Under the pieces are notes generated by a model. The model was not told the origin of the DNA. It was given only the letters and a program-made list of their open reading frames with translations, and ran no database searches. From Albidovulum sp. (lineage in GTDB: Bacteria; Pseudomonadota; Alphaproteobacteria; Rhodobacterales; Rhodobacteraceae), in contig JAPPFL010000007.1 of NCBI GenBank assembly GCA_028823855.1, positions 1 through 64,000 of the forward strand: DNA of 64,000 bases, in the 5' to 3' direction. The position numbers and the translations under genes are program-made. Below, one piece after another: positions 29,452-38,678 of this stretch; position 1 is the first letter of the stretch, and each line of letters opens with the position of its first letter.

Positions 29452-30302
29452 GTCGACGCTCCTTGCCTTTCGTTCCCAACGATCAGCGACAGGCCAACAA
29501 GCGCGAGCGAAACGAGAAGCAGGAACATCGCCATGGCCGCGGCGAACGGGATATTGGACTGGAAAATGGCCTGATCGGTAATATGCACCGGAAGGGTCCA
29601 GTGCCGCGGCCTTCCGAGAACCTGCGGCAGCAGGTAGGCGCCGAGTGTAAACACGAACACGAGGATCAACGCTCCAGTAATGGACCGCCGCATGATCGGA
29701 AGAGTCACGCTTGCGAACGCGCGAAGGGGCGAAGCCCCTGACATGCGGGCCGCTTCCGGCAGTTCGCGGTCAAGCCGCGAAACCGCCGGGTAGATTACGA
29801 GGACCGCGTAGGGGAATCCGAGATAGACAAGTCCCAGTAGAAGCGAAACCAGCCCCGGCGTGTAGGCTCTAGGAGTTTCAACGAGGCCGATCCAGTGAAA
29901 CAGGTTCCCCACCCCGGCGGTTCGCGAAAGAAGAGTCGACCAGGCAAAGCCGATGATAACCTCGGAAAGCGACAGTACGGAAAGGATGAACACCAGAATA
30001 ACCGACTGCGCCCGGCGGCGCATGCGACTCAATATGTAGGAGAACGGGAACGCCGCGACAACGACAATGATCGCGGCTGTTGCGGCAAGGCCGATAGATG
30101 TCGCCAGTATTTTTCCGAAGAACGGCGTCAGAAACCTTAGGTAGTTGGACAATTCGAAAGCCGGTTCGAAAAATCCGCCTTCCACCCGCCTGTGAAAACT
30201 GACCGCAAGCATGATGGCGAACGGAAAAACGAAAAACACGGTTAGGGCCGCGCAAGGAAACAGGGCGAGCGGCCAGAGAGCGGGTTCGCGCCTGGGGTTC
30301 AT
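29448..30302 (-). CDS. ABC transporter permease, PotB-like
   Basis: A 284-residue permease of the same importer, with about six membrane segments. Its EAA loop, EAARMSGASPLRAFASVTLPI, lies about 100 residues from the end. The periplasmic loop after the first helix (HRRVEGGFFEPAFELSNYLRFL) is typical of PotB proteins. It shares an ATGA overlap with the ATPase gene upstream, and a four-base overlap with the PotC-like gene downstream. All four importer genes are thus tightly coupled. Confidence 0.9.
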   Translation of the reverse strand: MNPRREPALWPLALFPCAALTVFFVFPFAIMLAVSFHRRVEGGFFEPAFELSNYLRFLTPFFGKILATSIGLAATAAIIVVVAAFPFSYILSRMRRRAQSVILVFILSVLSLSEVIIGFAWSTLLSRTAGVGNLFHWIGLVETPRAYTPGLVSLLLGLVYLGFPYAVLVIYPAVSRLDRELPEAARMSGASPLRAFASVTLPIMRRSITGALILVFVFTLGAYLLPQVLGRPRHWTLPVHITDQAIFQSNIPFAAAMAMFLLLVSLALVGLSLIVGNERQGAST

Positions 30303-31369
30303 GGAGCCGTGATCGCCGCTCGGTCGGTGTGCAGTAAGATGCCGACCGTCTGTCCGACGGAAACGTTCGGTCTATCCCTGGGCGAAGACGCCGATAGAAG
30401 CGTAACTCCCTGCACGGACAAATGGATTTCGACGCTGGATCCTAGATCGCGAACGAACTCGACCGAGCCTCTAAATTCGGCTTTTTCCAGGTCGGGCCTG
30501 ACGACAACATCCTCCGGCCGAATGGAAAGCATGGCATCGCCGACGCCTGCGGACGAAACCCCATTTCCGAATGGAACCGGTATCGTTCGGCCAAACGCCT
30601 CAACGGCATCGGCGGCGACTCTTCGACAGCGAATTAGGTTGCTGCTGCCGATGAAGCCCGCCACGAAGGAATTTGCCGGCTTGCGATAGACCTCGATCGG
30701 CCTAGCCGCTTGGAGCACTCGTCCCCTATCCATTACGACGACAATGTCGGCCATGGTCATGGCTTCGCGCTGATCGTGAGTTACGACTATCGTAGTAATG
30801 CCGAGGGTCTTCTGGAGCTGGCTGAGCTCTATCTGCATGTGCTCGCGAAGATTCGCGTCGAGCGCAGACAAGGGCTCGTCCAGGAGAAACAGGGAGGGGT
30901 CGATCGCTAGCGCCCGAGCAATTGCCACGCGCTGTCGCTGCCCGCCGGACAATTGGTGGATCCGGCGCCGAGGCGCATCCGGCAGCTTTACGAGTCGAAG
31001 CAATTCCTGGACGCGAGACTCGCAGTCCGCGCGCTCGACTCCCCTTATTTTGAGCGGATAGGCAATATTCTCAGCCACGGACAAGTGGGGGAACAGCGCA
31101 AGAGACTGAAACACCATGCCAAAGTCGCGCTTGTGCGCAGGAATCCCGGACTGGTCTTGCCCGTCGACTAGAATCCGTCCGTCTGTCGGTTCTTCGAGTC
31201 CGGCGATGAGACGGAGGAGCGTTGTTTTTCCGCATCCGGACGGTCCCAGAAGGCAGATTAACTTGCCTCCCGGGATTTCCAGATCAACGTCGTCTACCGC
31301 GGTTAAACCGCCGAAAACTTTGGACAGGCTCCGGATGCTGAGGCCGCTCACGCCGCAGGTTCCCGGCAC
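30299..31369 (-). CDS. ABC transporter ATPase, PotA-like
   Basis: A 356-residue ATPase with Walker A GPSGCGKTT, signature LSGGQRQRVAIARAL, Walker B LFLLDEP and switch His in VVTHDQREA. A C-terminal TOBE-type regulatory region is included (SIRPEDV, VEFVRDLGSSVEIHL). This architecture is standard for spermidine/putrescine, 2-aminoethylphosphonate and iron importers. The best start is GTG at 31369; a second GTG six codons later is possible. The ribosome binding site is weak. The gene lies 45 bases after the binding-protein gene. Confidence 0.92.
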   Translation of the reverse strand: MPGTCGVSGLSIRSLSKVFGGLTAVDDVDLEIPGGKLICLLGPSGCGKTTLLRLIAGLEEPTDGRILVDGQDQSGIPAHKRDFGMVFQSLALFPHLSVAENIAYPLKIRGVERADCESRVQELLRLVKLPDAPRRRIHQLSGGQRQRVAIARALAIDPSLFLLDEPLSALDANLREHMQIELSQLQKTLGITTIVVTHDQREAMTMADIVVVMDRGRVLQAARPIEVYRKPANSFVAGFIGSSNLIRCRRVAADAVEAFGRTIPVPFGNGVSSAGVGDAMLSIRPEDVVVRPDLEKAEFRGSVEFVRDLGSSVEIHLSVQGVTLLSASSPRDRPNVSVGQTVGILLHTDRAAITAP

Positions 31370-31414
31370 GTGAATCGCATCGCTGCCGCCGCGACCTGAA
31401 TCAATGCGCGGGAA

Positions 31415-32518
31415 TCAACCGACGATCAGTTCGGACCACTTTTGATTAAGCCAATCTCCGCGCGCGTTGTAGATGTCGTAGCGAGGCAAAATCGGAGGAA
31501 TATCGCTCGCGACGGAATCGAACTCCTCGTCGGTCAAATCTGTCAACTCCCTCCGAATTGTCGGAGCAGTTCCGACAAAGCGGGAAAGCTTGGACTGAAT
31601 CGATGGCTGGCACATGTAGTCGATGAAGACATGCGCTTCTTCGATGCGCTCCGACGCTTTCGAGACGCTCCATGATCCTGAATCCAGCACTCCGCCTTCA
31701 ACCGGGAATGTCGACCGGACTGGCTGGCCATCGGCCGCCGCCAGCCCCGTGACATCATGGTAGTACTGCCCCATGGGAATCTCGCCGGTCTCGAGCGCTT
31801 GCTGGAACTGGCCTTCATCGCGGTACCAAAGACGGACGTTTGGCCTTACCTCGGCCAGCTTGTCCATGACTTGCAGGATTCCGTCCTCGGCATCCAGAAT
31901 TCCGGTCCCGCCGAACCATGTGGTCGACGTGATCTCGAGGAGGAACGAATTGGTCACGAGAGCAAGTAGACCTAAGCTGTCTTCGTTGGCGGGATCCCAA
32001 AGAACCTTCCAGCTTTCTGGCGCTTCCGGGTAGGTGTCGGTGTTGGTGACGAGCGTGATGTACCAGGAAACAGCTCCGATCCCGGAGATGGAGCCGTCCT
32101 CGTAGCGGTGCGCGAAATGATCGGGAAGATTTCGCGAGTTCGGAATCGCCGCCTCGTCGAGCGGGGCCCAAAGGCGGCTGTTCTGGCCCTTCAAACGCGG
32201 AACCTGCGCCATCATCGAGACGTCGGCCGGCGCTTGCCCGGCTCTGGCTGCCGTCTCGAGTTGAACAAGCCAGGCTTCGCCTGTGGGCTCGCCAATTGAT
32301 TCGATCTCAATTCCCGTGTCCTTTGTAAAATCGGGGTAGACGTGCGCGTCGAACGAGTCCTGGAAGTAGCCGCCGTAGGTGCCGACCTTCAGCGATTCGG
32401 ACGATTGGGCGCGGGCTACGAAAGGAGCCTGCAGAGCTGCCGCTCCCGCGATACCGGCGGAGGCTTTTAACACGGATCGTCTGGTGAGTTGGCTCGAAGC
32501 CTTTTTTACTTTGTTCAT
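31415..32518 (-). CDS. Periplasmic substrate-binding protein, PotD-like, Tat signal
   Basis: A 367-residue type-II binding protein. The N-terminus has a twin-arginine signal, LTRRSVLKASAGIAGAA, so it is probably exported folded. The mature start, LKVGTYGGYFQDSF, and the domain-crossing region YITLVTNTDTYPEAPESWKV fit the PotD/2-aminoethylphosphonate/iron group. The start at ATG 32518 has AGGAAGG eight bases upstream. Eleven further upstream codons are open but unsupported. It is the first gene of the importer-nitrilase operon and probably sets the ligand. Spermidine, putrescine or an amide or nitrile derivative are guesses suggested by the nitrilase. Confidence 0.9.
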   Translation of the reverse strand: MNKVKKASSQLTRRSVLKASAGIAGAAALQAPFVARAQSSESLKVGTYGGYFQDSFDAHVYPDFTKDTGIEIESIGEPTGEAWLVQLETAARAGQAPADVSMMAQVPRLKGQNSRLWAPLDEAAIPNSRNLPDHFAHRYEDGSISGIGAVSWYITLVTNTDTYPEAPESWKVLWDPANEDSLGLLALVTNSFLLEITSTTWFGGTGILDAEDGILQVMDKLAEVRPNVRLWYRDEGQFQQALETGEIPMGQYYHDVTGLAAADGQPVRSTFPVEGGVLDSGSWSVSKASERIEEAHVFIDYMCQPSIQSKLSRFVGTAPTIRRELTDLTDEEFDSVASDIPPILPRYDIYNARGDWLNQKWSELIVG

Positions 32519-33103
32519 TCTAATTCCTTCCTGGCAGAAACGCGGCGGCAACGTATACCGGAATCAATCCGCGCGTCGACGCTGACTTCAATTGCGCAGG
32601 AACCGACGCGGAATCCGGCAAGTCTTGATTGCCCGGTGCCGAATTGATCCCTGCAGGTCGGCAATCAATCTAGCGGAGATCATGATTGATTAGAATAACA
32701 TGCATGCAAAACATGCATTGAAGAACCCAAATGTGAATTGCCGTTCATTGCGCGGAAAGGGAAAATTTGTTCGCCGCGATCGCAGTGGCTGCGTAGCTTG
32801 GCTGCTCCGGGCGGAAAACCGAACGCCAGCAAAGGGAATCGCCGCCTCGCGTTCGGTGTCGCGGGCAAATTCAAGCTGAGTGCGCTTGGCCGCGGCCTTT
32901 CTGATTGGAAACGCCCGAGGACTTCGGCGAAATTCGACTTTCCGGATTCTGGAATTGGCCGTCCCTAGCTTGCGGCACGGGAATTTCCGGCGATGGAAGC
33001 TGCCCGCACTCTTGCCGTCGAGCAATTCGGCGCCTGTCGGTTCGAGTTTCGGGCAAGCGAATCTGGAGCGCGTGCCGACGGGAATTTCCCGGTCCGACTT
33101 GCT
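32519..33103. other. Gap between LysR gene and importer operon
   Basis: No gene-like frame is seen. A near-palindromic ATGCATGCAAAACATGCAT element lies at about 32699-32717, about 180 bases upstream of the binding-protein start. It could be an operator. The rest is unremarkable and should contain the operon promoter. Confidence 0.45.
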
Positions 33104-34000
33104 CTACAATCCGTAAACCGTTCGCAGGTTTCGGACGAATGAATCGACGACTTGCGTGGGGCGCTGGCCTCTTCGCCGAATGAGGTCGAACACGCAACTG
33201 TACTGGATTTCATCTGCGCGGAGGCGTCTCAGCTGGCCGTCATCCACCCATTTCGCGGCATAGTGCAGCGGAAGGAAGCCAATATAGCGGCCGCTCAGGA
33301 TTGCGATCAACTGCGGTTCAATCTGGTACACGATTGCCGCAACCCTGTTGAAACCTAGGTTTCGCCGGTACTCGTTGCGCCAGTAACCGCGAATGACAAC
33401 CGGCTCGTCTTTCAGGCTCCCGATCTCGATTTCGTCATCGGGAACCGCGAAAAGACGATGGCCTCTTCCGCAGAAAAGTCCATGGGTTTCTTCGTAGAGA
33501 GGCGTGTAACTGAGTCCCTGCGCCTTAATCGGAAAACTGCCGATCGCGAGATGCAGCTCGCTCTCAAGCACCATCCTCTGAAGGACTTGGGGAAATTCCT
33601 GGTGCAACTGCAAAGTGACGTCGTTGGGCTTCGCCTGGAATAAATCCATCACTTCTTGCAAGCGCGAATTAGGGTCCGTGGCGACGCAGTCCACAAGTCC
33701 GATCTTCAGCTTGCCCGCGAGGCGCCCGCGAAGCGCGCCGACTTCGGTCGAGAAATCGTCGTGCGATTGCAGCAATCTCTGCGTCGCCGCATACACCATC
33801 TCTCCCTTTTCGGTCAGCCGGAACCCCTGGCGACCGCGCTGGCACAGCTTGACGCCTAGGCGCAGCTCAAGCGCCGTTAAGTGATTGGATATCGTTGGCT
33901 GGCTGATATTGAGTTCCGACTGCGCGGCCGAGAATCCTCCATGCCTCGCCAGCGCATCGAACACTCTCAAGGCCCTCAAGTCCGATCCCGAAATTCGCAT
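33104..34000 (-). CDS. LysR family transcriptional regulator
   Basis: A 298-residue regulator. The winged helix-turn-helix occupies residues 8-65 (FDALARHGGFSAAQSELNIS, then QPTISNHL), followed by a linker helix and a co-inducer domain that starts LKIGLVDCVATDPN. Length and spacing are normal. Unlike many LysR genes it points the same way as its likely target, the importer-nitrilase operon 585 bases downstream. It presumably senses the imported compound. Both the target and the effector are inferred from position only. Confidence 0.88.
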   Translation of the reverse strand: MRISGSDLRALRVFDALARHGGFSAAQSELNISQPTISNHLTALELRLGVKLCQRGRQGFRLTEKGEMVYAATQRLLQSHDDFSTEVGALRGRLAGKLKIGLVDCVATDPNSRLQEVMDLFQAKPNDVTLQLHQEFPQVLQRMVLESELHLAIGSFPIKAQGLSYTPLYEETHGLFCGRGHRLFAVPDDEIEIGSLKDEPVVIRGYWRNEYRRNLGFNRVAAIVYQIEPQLIAILSGRYIGFLPLHYAAKWVDDGQLRRLRADEIQYSCVFDLIRRRGQRPTQVVDSFVRNLRTVYGL

Positions 34001-34509
34001 TGGTTTGTGCAGCCTCCGATTGCGTCTTCAAACGCCGTTCTCGCATGTCGCTGCCCGGTACATCGAGTCCCGCAGCCCTTTTTGCTTAGGTACAGAGTTC
34101 CAAATTCTTCAAACGGGTAAAATCCGGGCCGCAAATGGCCACTTGGCCCGTCGAAATGCAGCTCCGGCGCAAAGCCTCGATTTGCCAAGCCCTCCGACGC
34201 TAGGCCGATCAAGCCGCTAAATGCAGTTGCTCTCCGCAATGTTCACGTCTCCCTAGAAAGCCGAATTCCAGGAAGCTATCACGATTCCGAGTCGCCGGGC
34301 ATCCCGCTGTCTAGAGAACTGCAATGCGACCGTTGGGCCGCATCCGAGGGAGTCGAGCGCGGCATCCCCTCGACTACGCTTGCCACTTTCCCGTCGGCAC
34401 TGGTCCTTGAAAAGCATCAACGACGCCACTGCGCTGTCCACGCGCCTTTGAATTACCTCTCTTGTTAGGTTGGGCGCGTTGCTTCCGCACCAAAACTCGT
34501 GCCAGCCGA
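34001..34509. other. Gap downstream of nadE
   Basis: This lies between the end of nadE and the start of the LysR gene, all on the minus strand. I see no gene, no terminator with a U-tract and no RNA gene. The part next to the LysR gene should hold its promoter. Confidence 0.45.
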
Positions 34510-36192
34510 CTATTTCCGCCGCTCCTGCAATCCGTTTTCCTCGTCCCGCCAACGATTGACGATAGGATAGCGCCTGTCCAGCCAAAGAGCTCTACCGGTC
34601 AGGCGCGCTCCGGGCGCCGACTGGAATCGCTTATATTCGGAACAATAGATAAGTTGTTCTACCTTTTTTACGGTTTCCCGGTCGTAGCCTCGGTCTGCAA
34701 CCTCGTCTACCGATTTATCTCCGTCGATAAGCAATTCGAGAATGCCATCCAGAATTTCGTACTCGGGAAGATTGTCCGAATCCTTCTGGTTGGCGCGCAG
34801 TTCGGCGGTCGGCGGTTTTTCAATTACGCTTCGGGGGATGACTTCGCCTTCCGGCCCCCGCATCCATTGCCTATGGTTGGAATTCCGCCAGTTGCAAATT
34901 GCGTATACGCGCGTCTTGTACAAATCCTTGATCGGGTTGTACCCTCCGGCCATGTCGCCGTAAATCGTGGCATATCCAACCGCAGCCTCCGATTTGTTTC
35001 CCGTCGTCAGCAGAACTTCACCGAATTTGTTCGACAGCGCCATGAGCAAAACCGCCCGCAGCCTCGACTGCACATTCTCCTCCGCCACGTTTTCGGGCAG
35101 GCCGCCGAAAAGAGGCTCCAAAGCCTCGAGCACCGCGCTGTTGGGTCCATTTATCGGAATCTCGTCCAAGCGGCACCCTAGGTTGCGCGCAACCGCCGTC
35201 GCGTCGTTCTTTGACTTCGCCGAAGTGAATTCCGACGGCAGCAGTACGCAGCGGACATTGTCCGAGCCGAGCGCGTCCGATGCCAAAGTCGCTACCAGCG
35301 CGCTGTCGACGCCGCCCGAAAGCCCGAGTAGAACTTTTCCGAAGCCATTTTTTGACAGATAATCGCGCAACGCTGTGATCATTACCCGATAGTCCTGACC
35401 GAGTTCGTCGCCCAGGGGGGCCAGCACCCCCTGCTCTGCCTTCCAGCCGCCGCTCGTTTCGAAAAAATCGACGATGGCGAGGCCTTCCTCGAATTGCGGC
35501 ATCTGCAGAGCCAAAACTCCGCCGGGATTCAGGACGAAGGATCCGCCATCGAATACGAGGTCGTCCTGGCCTCCCGTCATGTTGACATAGGCGAGCGGCA
35601 GTCCGGTTTCCACCACGCGCGAAACCATGACCGAGTGCCGGCGCTCGACCCTGTTCCGGGCATAGGGCGAACCATTCGGAACGACCAGTATGTCGGCGCC
35701 GGACTCTTCCAGCGACTCGCATATGTCTTCGTGCCATGCATCCTCGCAAATCGGCGTGCCGATCTTGGTTTCGCCAATTTTAAATGGTCCTGAAATAGTT
35801 CCCGGCGTGAAATGCCGCGCTTCGTCGAACACCGCGTGGTTCGGCAGGTGATGCTTAAGGATTTCGACCTTGACGCTTCCTTGCGCGAGCACGAAATACG
35901 CATTGTACAGCTGCGCATCTTTAAGCAGCGGGCCACCGATGCCAATGGCCGGTCCATCGACGCAACTCTCGGAAAGAGCCTTTACGTGCCGCATGCAATC
36001 CTTTGTAAAAGCCGGCTTCAAGACAAGATCCTGCGGAGGGTAGCCAGATATGAAAAGCTCCGGCAACACGACCAAGTCTGCATTGGCCTCGGCCGCTTTG
36101 CGATGGCAGCGTCGAGCTATTTCGGCGTTCGAATTTAATGCCCCGACAGTTGGATTGGATTGAGCAATTGCTAGCCGGAATCTAGATGGCAT
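34510..36192 (-). CDS. nadE: NAD+ synthase, glutamine-hydrolysing
   Basis: A 560-residue two-domain enzyme that makes NAD+ from deamido-NAD+, ATP and glutamine. The N-terminal nitrilase-type glutaminase has Glu45 (VVLPELF), Lys113 (ILKHHLPN) and Cys149 (TPICEDAW). The C-terminal synthetase has the PP-loop SGGVDS (292-297) and the conserved TTGNKSEAAVGYATIYGDMAGG, split here as in all NadE. The start has GGAGAG six bases upstream. The frame is fully intact, in contrast to the ruined second copy at 22.2-24.7 kb. It is divergent from the MORN-repeat gene. Confidence 0.96.
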   Translation of the reverse strand: MPSRFRLAIAQSNPTVGALNSNAEIARRCHRKAAEANADLVVLPELFISGYPPQDLVLKPAFTKDCMRHVKALSESCVDGPAIGIGGPLLKDAQLYNAYFVLAQGSVKVEILKHHLPNHAVFDEARHFTPGTISGPFKIGETKIGTPICEDAWHEDICESLEESGADILVVPNGSPYARNRVERRHSVMVSRVVETGLPLAYVNMTGGQDDLVFDGGSFVLNPGGVLALQMPQFEEGLAIVDFFETSGGWKAEQGVLAPLGDELGQDYRVMITALRDYLSKNGFGKVLLGLSGGVDSALVATLASDALGSDNVRCVLLPSEFTSAKSKNDATAVARNLGCRLDEIPINGPNSAVLEALEPLFGGLPENVAEENVQSRLRAVLLMALSNKFGEVLLTTGNKSEAAVGYATIYGDMAGGYNPIKDLYKTRVYAICNWRNSNHRQWMRGPEGEVIPRSVIEKPPTAELRANQKDSDNLPEYEILDGILELLIDGDKSVDEVADRGYDRETVKKVEQLIYCSEYKRFQSAPGARLTGRALWLDRRYPIVNRWRDEENGLQERRK

Positions 36193-36384
36193 TGAAACTC
36201 TCCGTTTGAGACTTGCGAGACAGCGCCTGTTTACCAGTTTGAATCGAATTCACATATCTTTGCTCTATCGGCCATGTCAAAAAGCGTATACTGCCGCACG
36301 ACGGAAACTGTTGTTAAAAATACTTTGCTTAGAAGCGCAAATCGCGTAAAAGACCGTAGATATAGCGTTCGAAACGAAAAATTA

Positions 36385-38433
36385 ATGCTTATTTTGATAT
36401 CCCGTGGTGCCGCACAGCGCCTGACGGCGGCGAGTTTTGCGATAATTTTGGTGCTAGCCGGATTATTTGGGGGCCATGCCGCCCCAGCCCAGGACGCGTC
36501 ACGAACAACCGGCACAACTACATACTCGGACGGCACCGTTTATACCGGGGAGTTCAAAAATGGAAAGCGCGACGGTATCGGAACGCTTCGCCGGCCCGAC
36601 GGGTTCGAATACGACGGGGAATGGCGCGACGGAGCGATTACCGGCAGAGGCAAGGCGCGTTTCGCGAGCGGGTCCGTGTATGAAGGCGAATTCCTAAGCT
36701 ACAAGCCGCACGGAACCGGTTTGATGACCTTCGGCGACGGCAGCACCTACGACGGCGAATGGCGCGACGGGCGGAGGAGCGGAATTGGAAAGGCGGTCTA
36801 TGCCAACGGCGCCGTATACGAGGGCGAATTTCTTAACGGAAAGAGGAACGGGAGCGGAAAATTTTTCGTAAGCGGAGGCAACGAGTACGAAGGCGAATGG
36901 CGCAGCGGGCGGATGCACGGCATCGGAAAACTGGTGTATTCCAACGGCGATATCTACGAAGGAGAGTTCGCCGCCGGAAAGCGCAGCGGCCGCGGAAGGC
37001 TTACGCAAGCGAACGGTTATTCCTACGACGGCGAGTGGAGAGACGGGGCTAGGACCGGGCTAGCGGTCATCGTGCGCCCCGACGGATCAATTTACGAGGG
37101 CGAAAACGTTGATGGCGCCTACCACGGCGAGGGGACAATAACGCTAGCAGACGGGAAAGTGCTGTCGGGGCGCTGGGAAAACGGCACTCTTTCCAGCGAT
37201 GTCCAGATCACGGAAGACGGCGGCACTTACCGGTTTGACCTGGAGGAAGGCGAAGAAACGGACTCGGGGTCTCTCGAATTTCCTGACGGCAGCGTTTACC
37301 ATGGCCAGTTTGCTGAACGAAAACCGCACGGGAAGGGCGTTTTGAAAAGAGCGAGCGGCCATGTTCTCGAAGGAGACTGGATTGAAGGAAGGCTGGAAGG
37401 AAAGGGGCAAATCAGCTATCCGAAGGGCGACGTATACATAGGAGATGTCGCGAATTCCCAACCTCACGGCTTCGGCAAATTGACGAAACCCGAGGGCTCC
37501 GTATTCGAAGGAGATTGGTTTCGAGGCGGGCTCCAAGGAAGCGGCAAGATTTTTTTAACGTCCGGGGACACTTACGAGGGCGAAATTTCCGACTGGCAAC
37601 CTCACGGTACCGGCACCTGGTCGGCGGCAAGCGGCACGGTTATGGAAGGGGAGTGGAAAAACGGTCGCTTCGATGGCAACAATGCCATCATCGCCTATGC
37701 ATCCGGGGAAAGATACACTGGAACCGTGTCCAATTCAAAGCCCCACGGAGCAGGCGTTTTGCAGCGTAATGACGGGACTGTATTTGAGGGAGACTGGGTC
37801 AACGGCTCGTTTGAGGGCGAAGGAAAAGTTACATTTTCCAACGGCGCGACCTACGGGGGAAGTTGGGTAAACGGTCGCCTTGAAGGACCGGGATTCGCCA
37901 AGCTGCCCGACGGCACCGAGTACGAGGGCGAATTCAACGGTTTTAAATTCCACGGGGCAGGCGTTGCGAGATACGCCGACGGCCGGGTCTACGAAGGTCC
38001 GTTTGTCGACGGAACCCGTTCCGGCATGGGAAAATTGACCTACGCCGACGGCCGGGTCTACGAAGGCCGGTTTATCGACGGAACCCGTTCGGGCACGGGA
38101 AAATTGACGTACGCCGACGGGCAAATCTACGATGGCGAATGGCGTTCGAACCAGAAGAACGGTCGCGGAACCGAGAAATACCCGGACGAGTCGAAATATT
38201 TCGGAGACTTTGTTAACGGCGTTCGCAGCGGCTTCGGCGAGTTTGAGAGCCCAGACGGGCTGCACTACGTAGGTCAGTGGAAGAACGGCCAAATGAATGG
38301 CGTCGGGAAACTAACATACGCCAACGGCGACATATACGAAGGCGACTTCGTAAACGGGAAAAGAGACGGCACCGGCATCTTGCGCTACAACAATGGAAAA
38401 GTCCTCGACAATCGGCCCGAGCCCGAAAGGTAG
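36385..38433 (+). CDS. Large secreted MORN-repeat protein
   Basis: A 682-residue protein made almost wholly of MORN repeats. The N-terminus is a signal peptide (hydrophobic core FAIILVLAGLFGG, cleavage near APAQDA). I count about 27 tandem units of 23 residues, with consensus YEGEW-NGK--G-GKL-Y-DG. Two central units (about 10 and 11) are degenerate. The frame is open further up to 36274, but the ATG at 36385 gives the signal peptide. MORN proteins form elongated beta-strand superhelices used as scaffolds or membrane-lipid contacts. A purely MORN exported protein has no assigned function. It is divergent from nadE and has no operon partner. Confidence 0.85.
   Translation: MLILISRGAAQRLTAASFAIILVLAGLFGGHAAPAQDASRTTGTTTYSDGTVYTGEFKNGKRDGIGTLRRPDGFEYDGEWRDGAITGRGKARFASGSVYEGEFLSYKPHGTGLMTFGDGSTYDGEWRDGRRSGIGKAVYANGAVYEGEFLNGKRNGSGKFFVSGGNEYEGEWRSGRMHGIGKLVYSNGDIYEGEFAAGKRSGRGRLTQANGYSYDGEWRDGARTGLAVIVRPDGSIYEGENVDGAYHGEGTITLADGKVLSGRWENGTLSSDVQITEDGGTYRFDLEEGEETDSGSLEFPDGSVYHGQFAERKPHGKGVLKRASGHVLEGDWIEGRLEGKGQISYPKGDVYIGDVANSQPHGFGKLTKPEGSVFEGDWFRGGLQGSGKIFLTSGDTYEGEISDWQPHGTGTWSAASGTVMEGEWKNGRFDGNNAIIAYASGERYTGTVSNSKPHGAGVLQRNDGTVFEGDWVNGSFEGEGKVTFSNGATYGGSWVNGRLEGPGFAKLPDGTEYEGEFNGFKFHGAGVARYADGRVYEGPFVDGTRSGMGKLTYADGRVYEGRFIDGTRSGTGKLTYADGQIYDGEWRSNQKNGRGTEKYPDESKYFGDFVNGVRSGFGEFESPDGLHYVGQWKNGQMNGVGKLTYANGDIYEGDFVNGKRDGTGILRYNNGKVLDNRPEPER
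37975..38112 (+). repeat. Recent 69-base tandem duplication inside the MORN gene
   Basis: Two successive 69-base units, each beginning GCCGACGGCCGGGTCTACGA, differ at only a handful of positions. They encode units 22 and 23 (GKLTYADGRVYEG...). Other repeats of the gene are far more diverged at DNA level. Unit length is an exact multiple of three, so the array can grow or shrink without frame loss. Confidence 0.85.
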
Positions 38434-38678
38434 CCCGCAAAAGTAGACCGGTTCCATGTTCTCGAAAGGACAGGCTATTCACAACTGAGGCGCGAAAAAA
38501 CCCGATGCTGGCGAATTTCGAAGCGCCGCGCTTTCGCATCGACCCGTGAGTAAAAATGGCTTTGAAGAGTGTGCCCGTCTACCACCGTGCGTGAGTGAAT
38601 TTCTTGGCAACATCGCTTGCAAGTGCGGCACATTGCAAGCCTAAATGGGAACATACGATCAACACGCCGGAAGAAACC

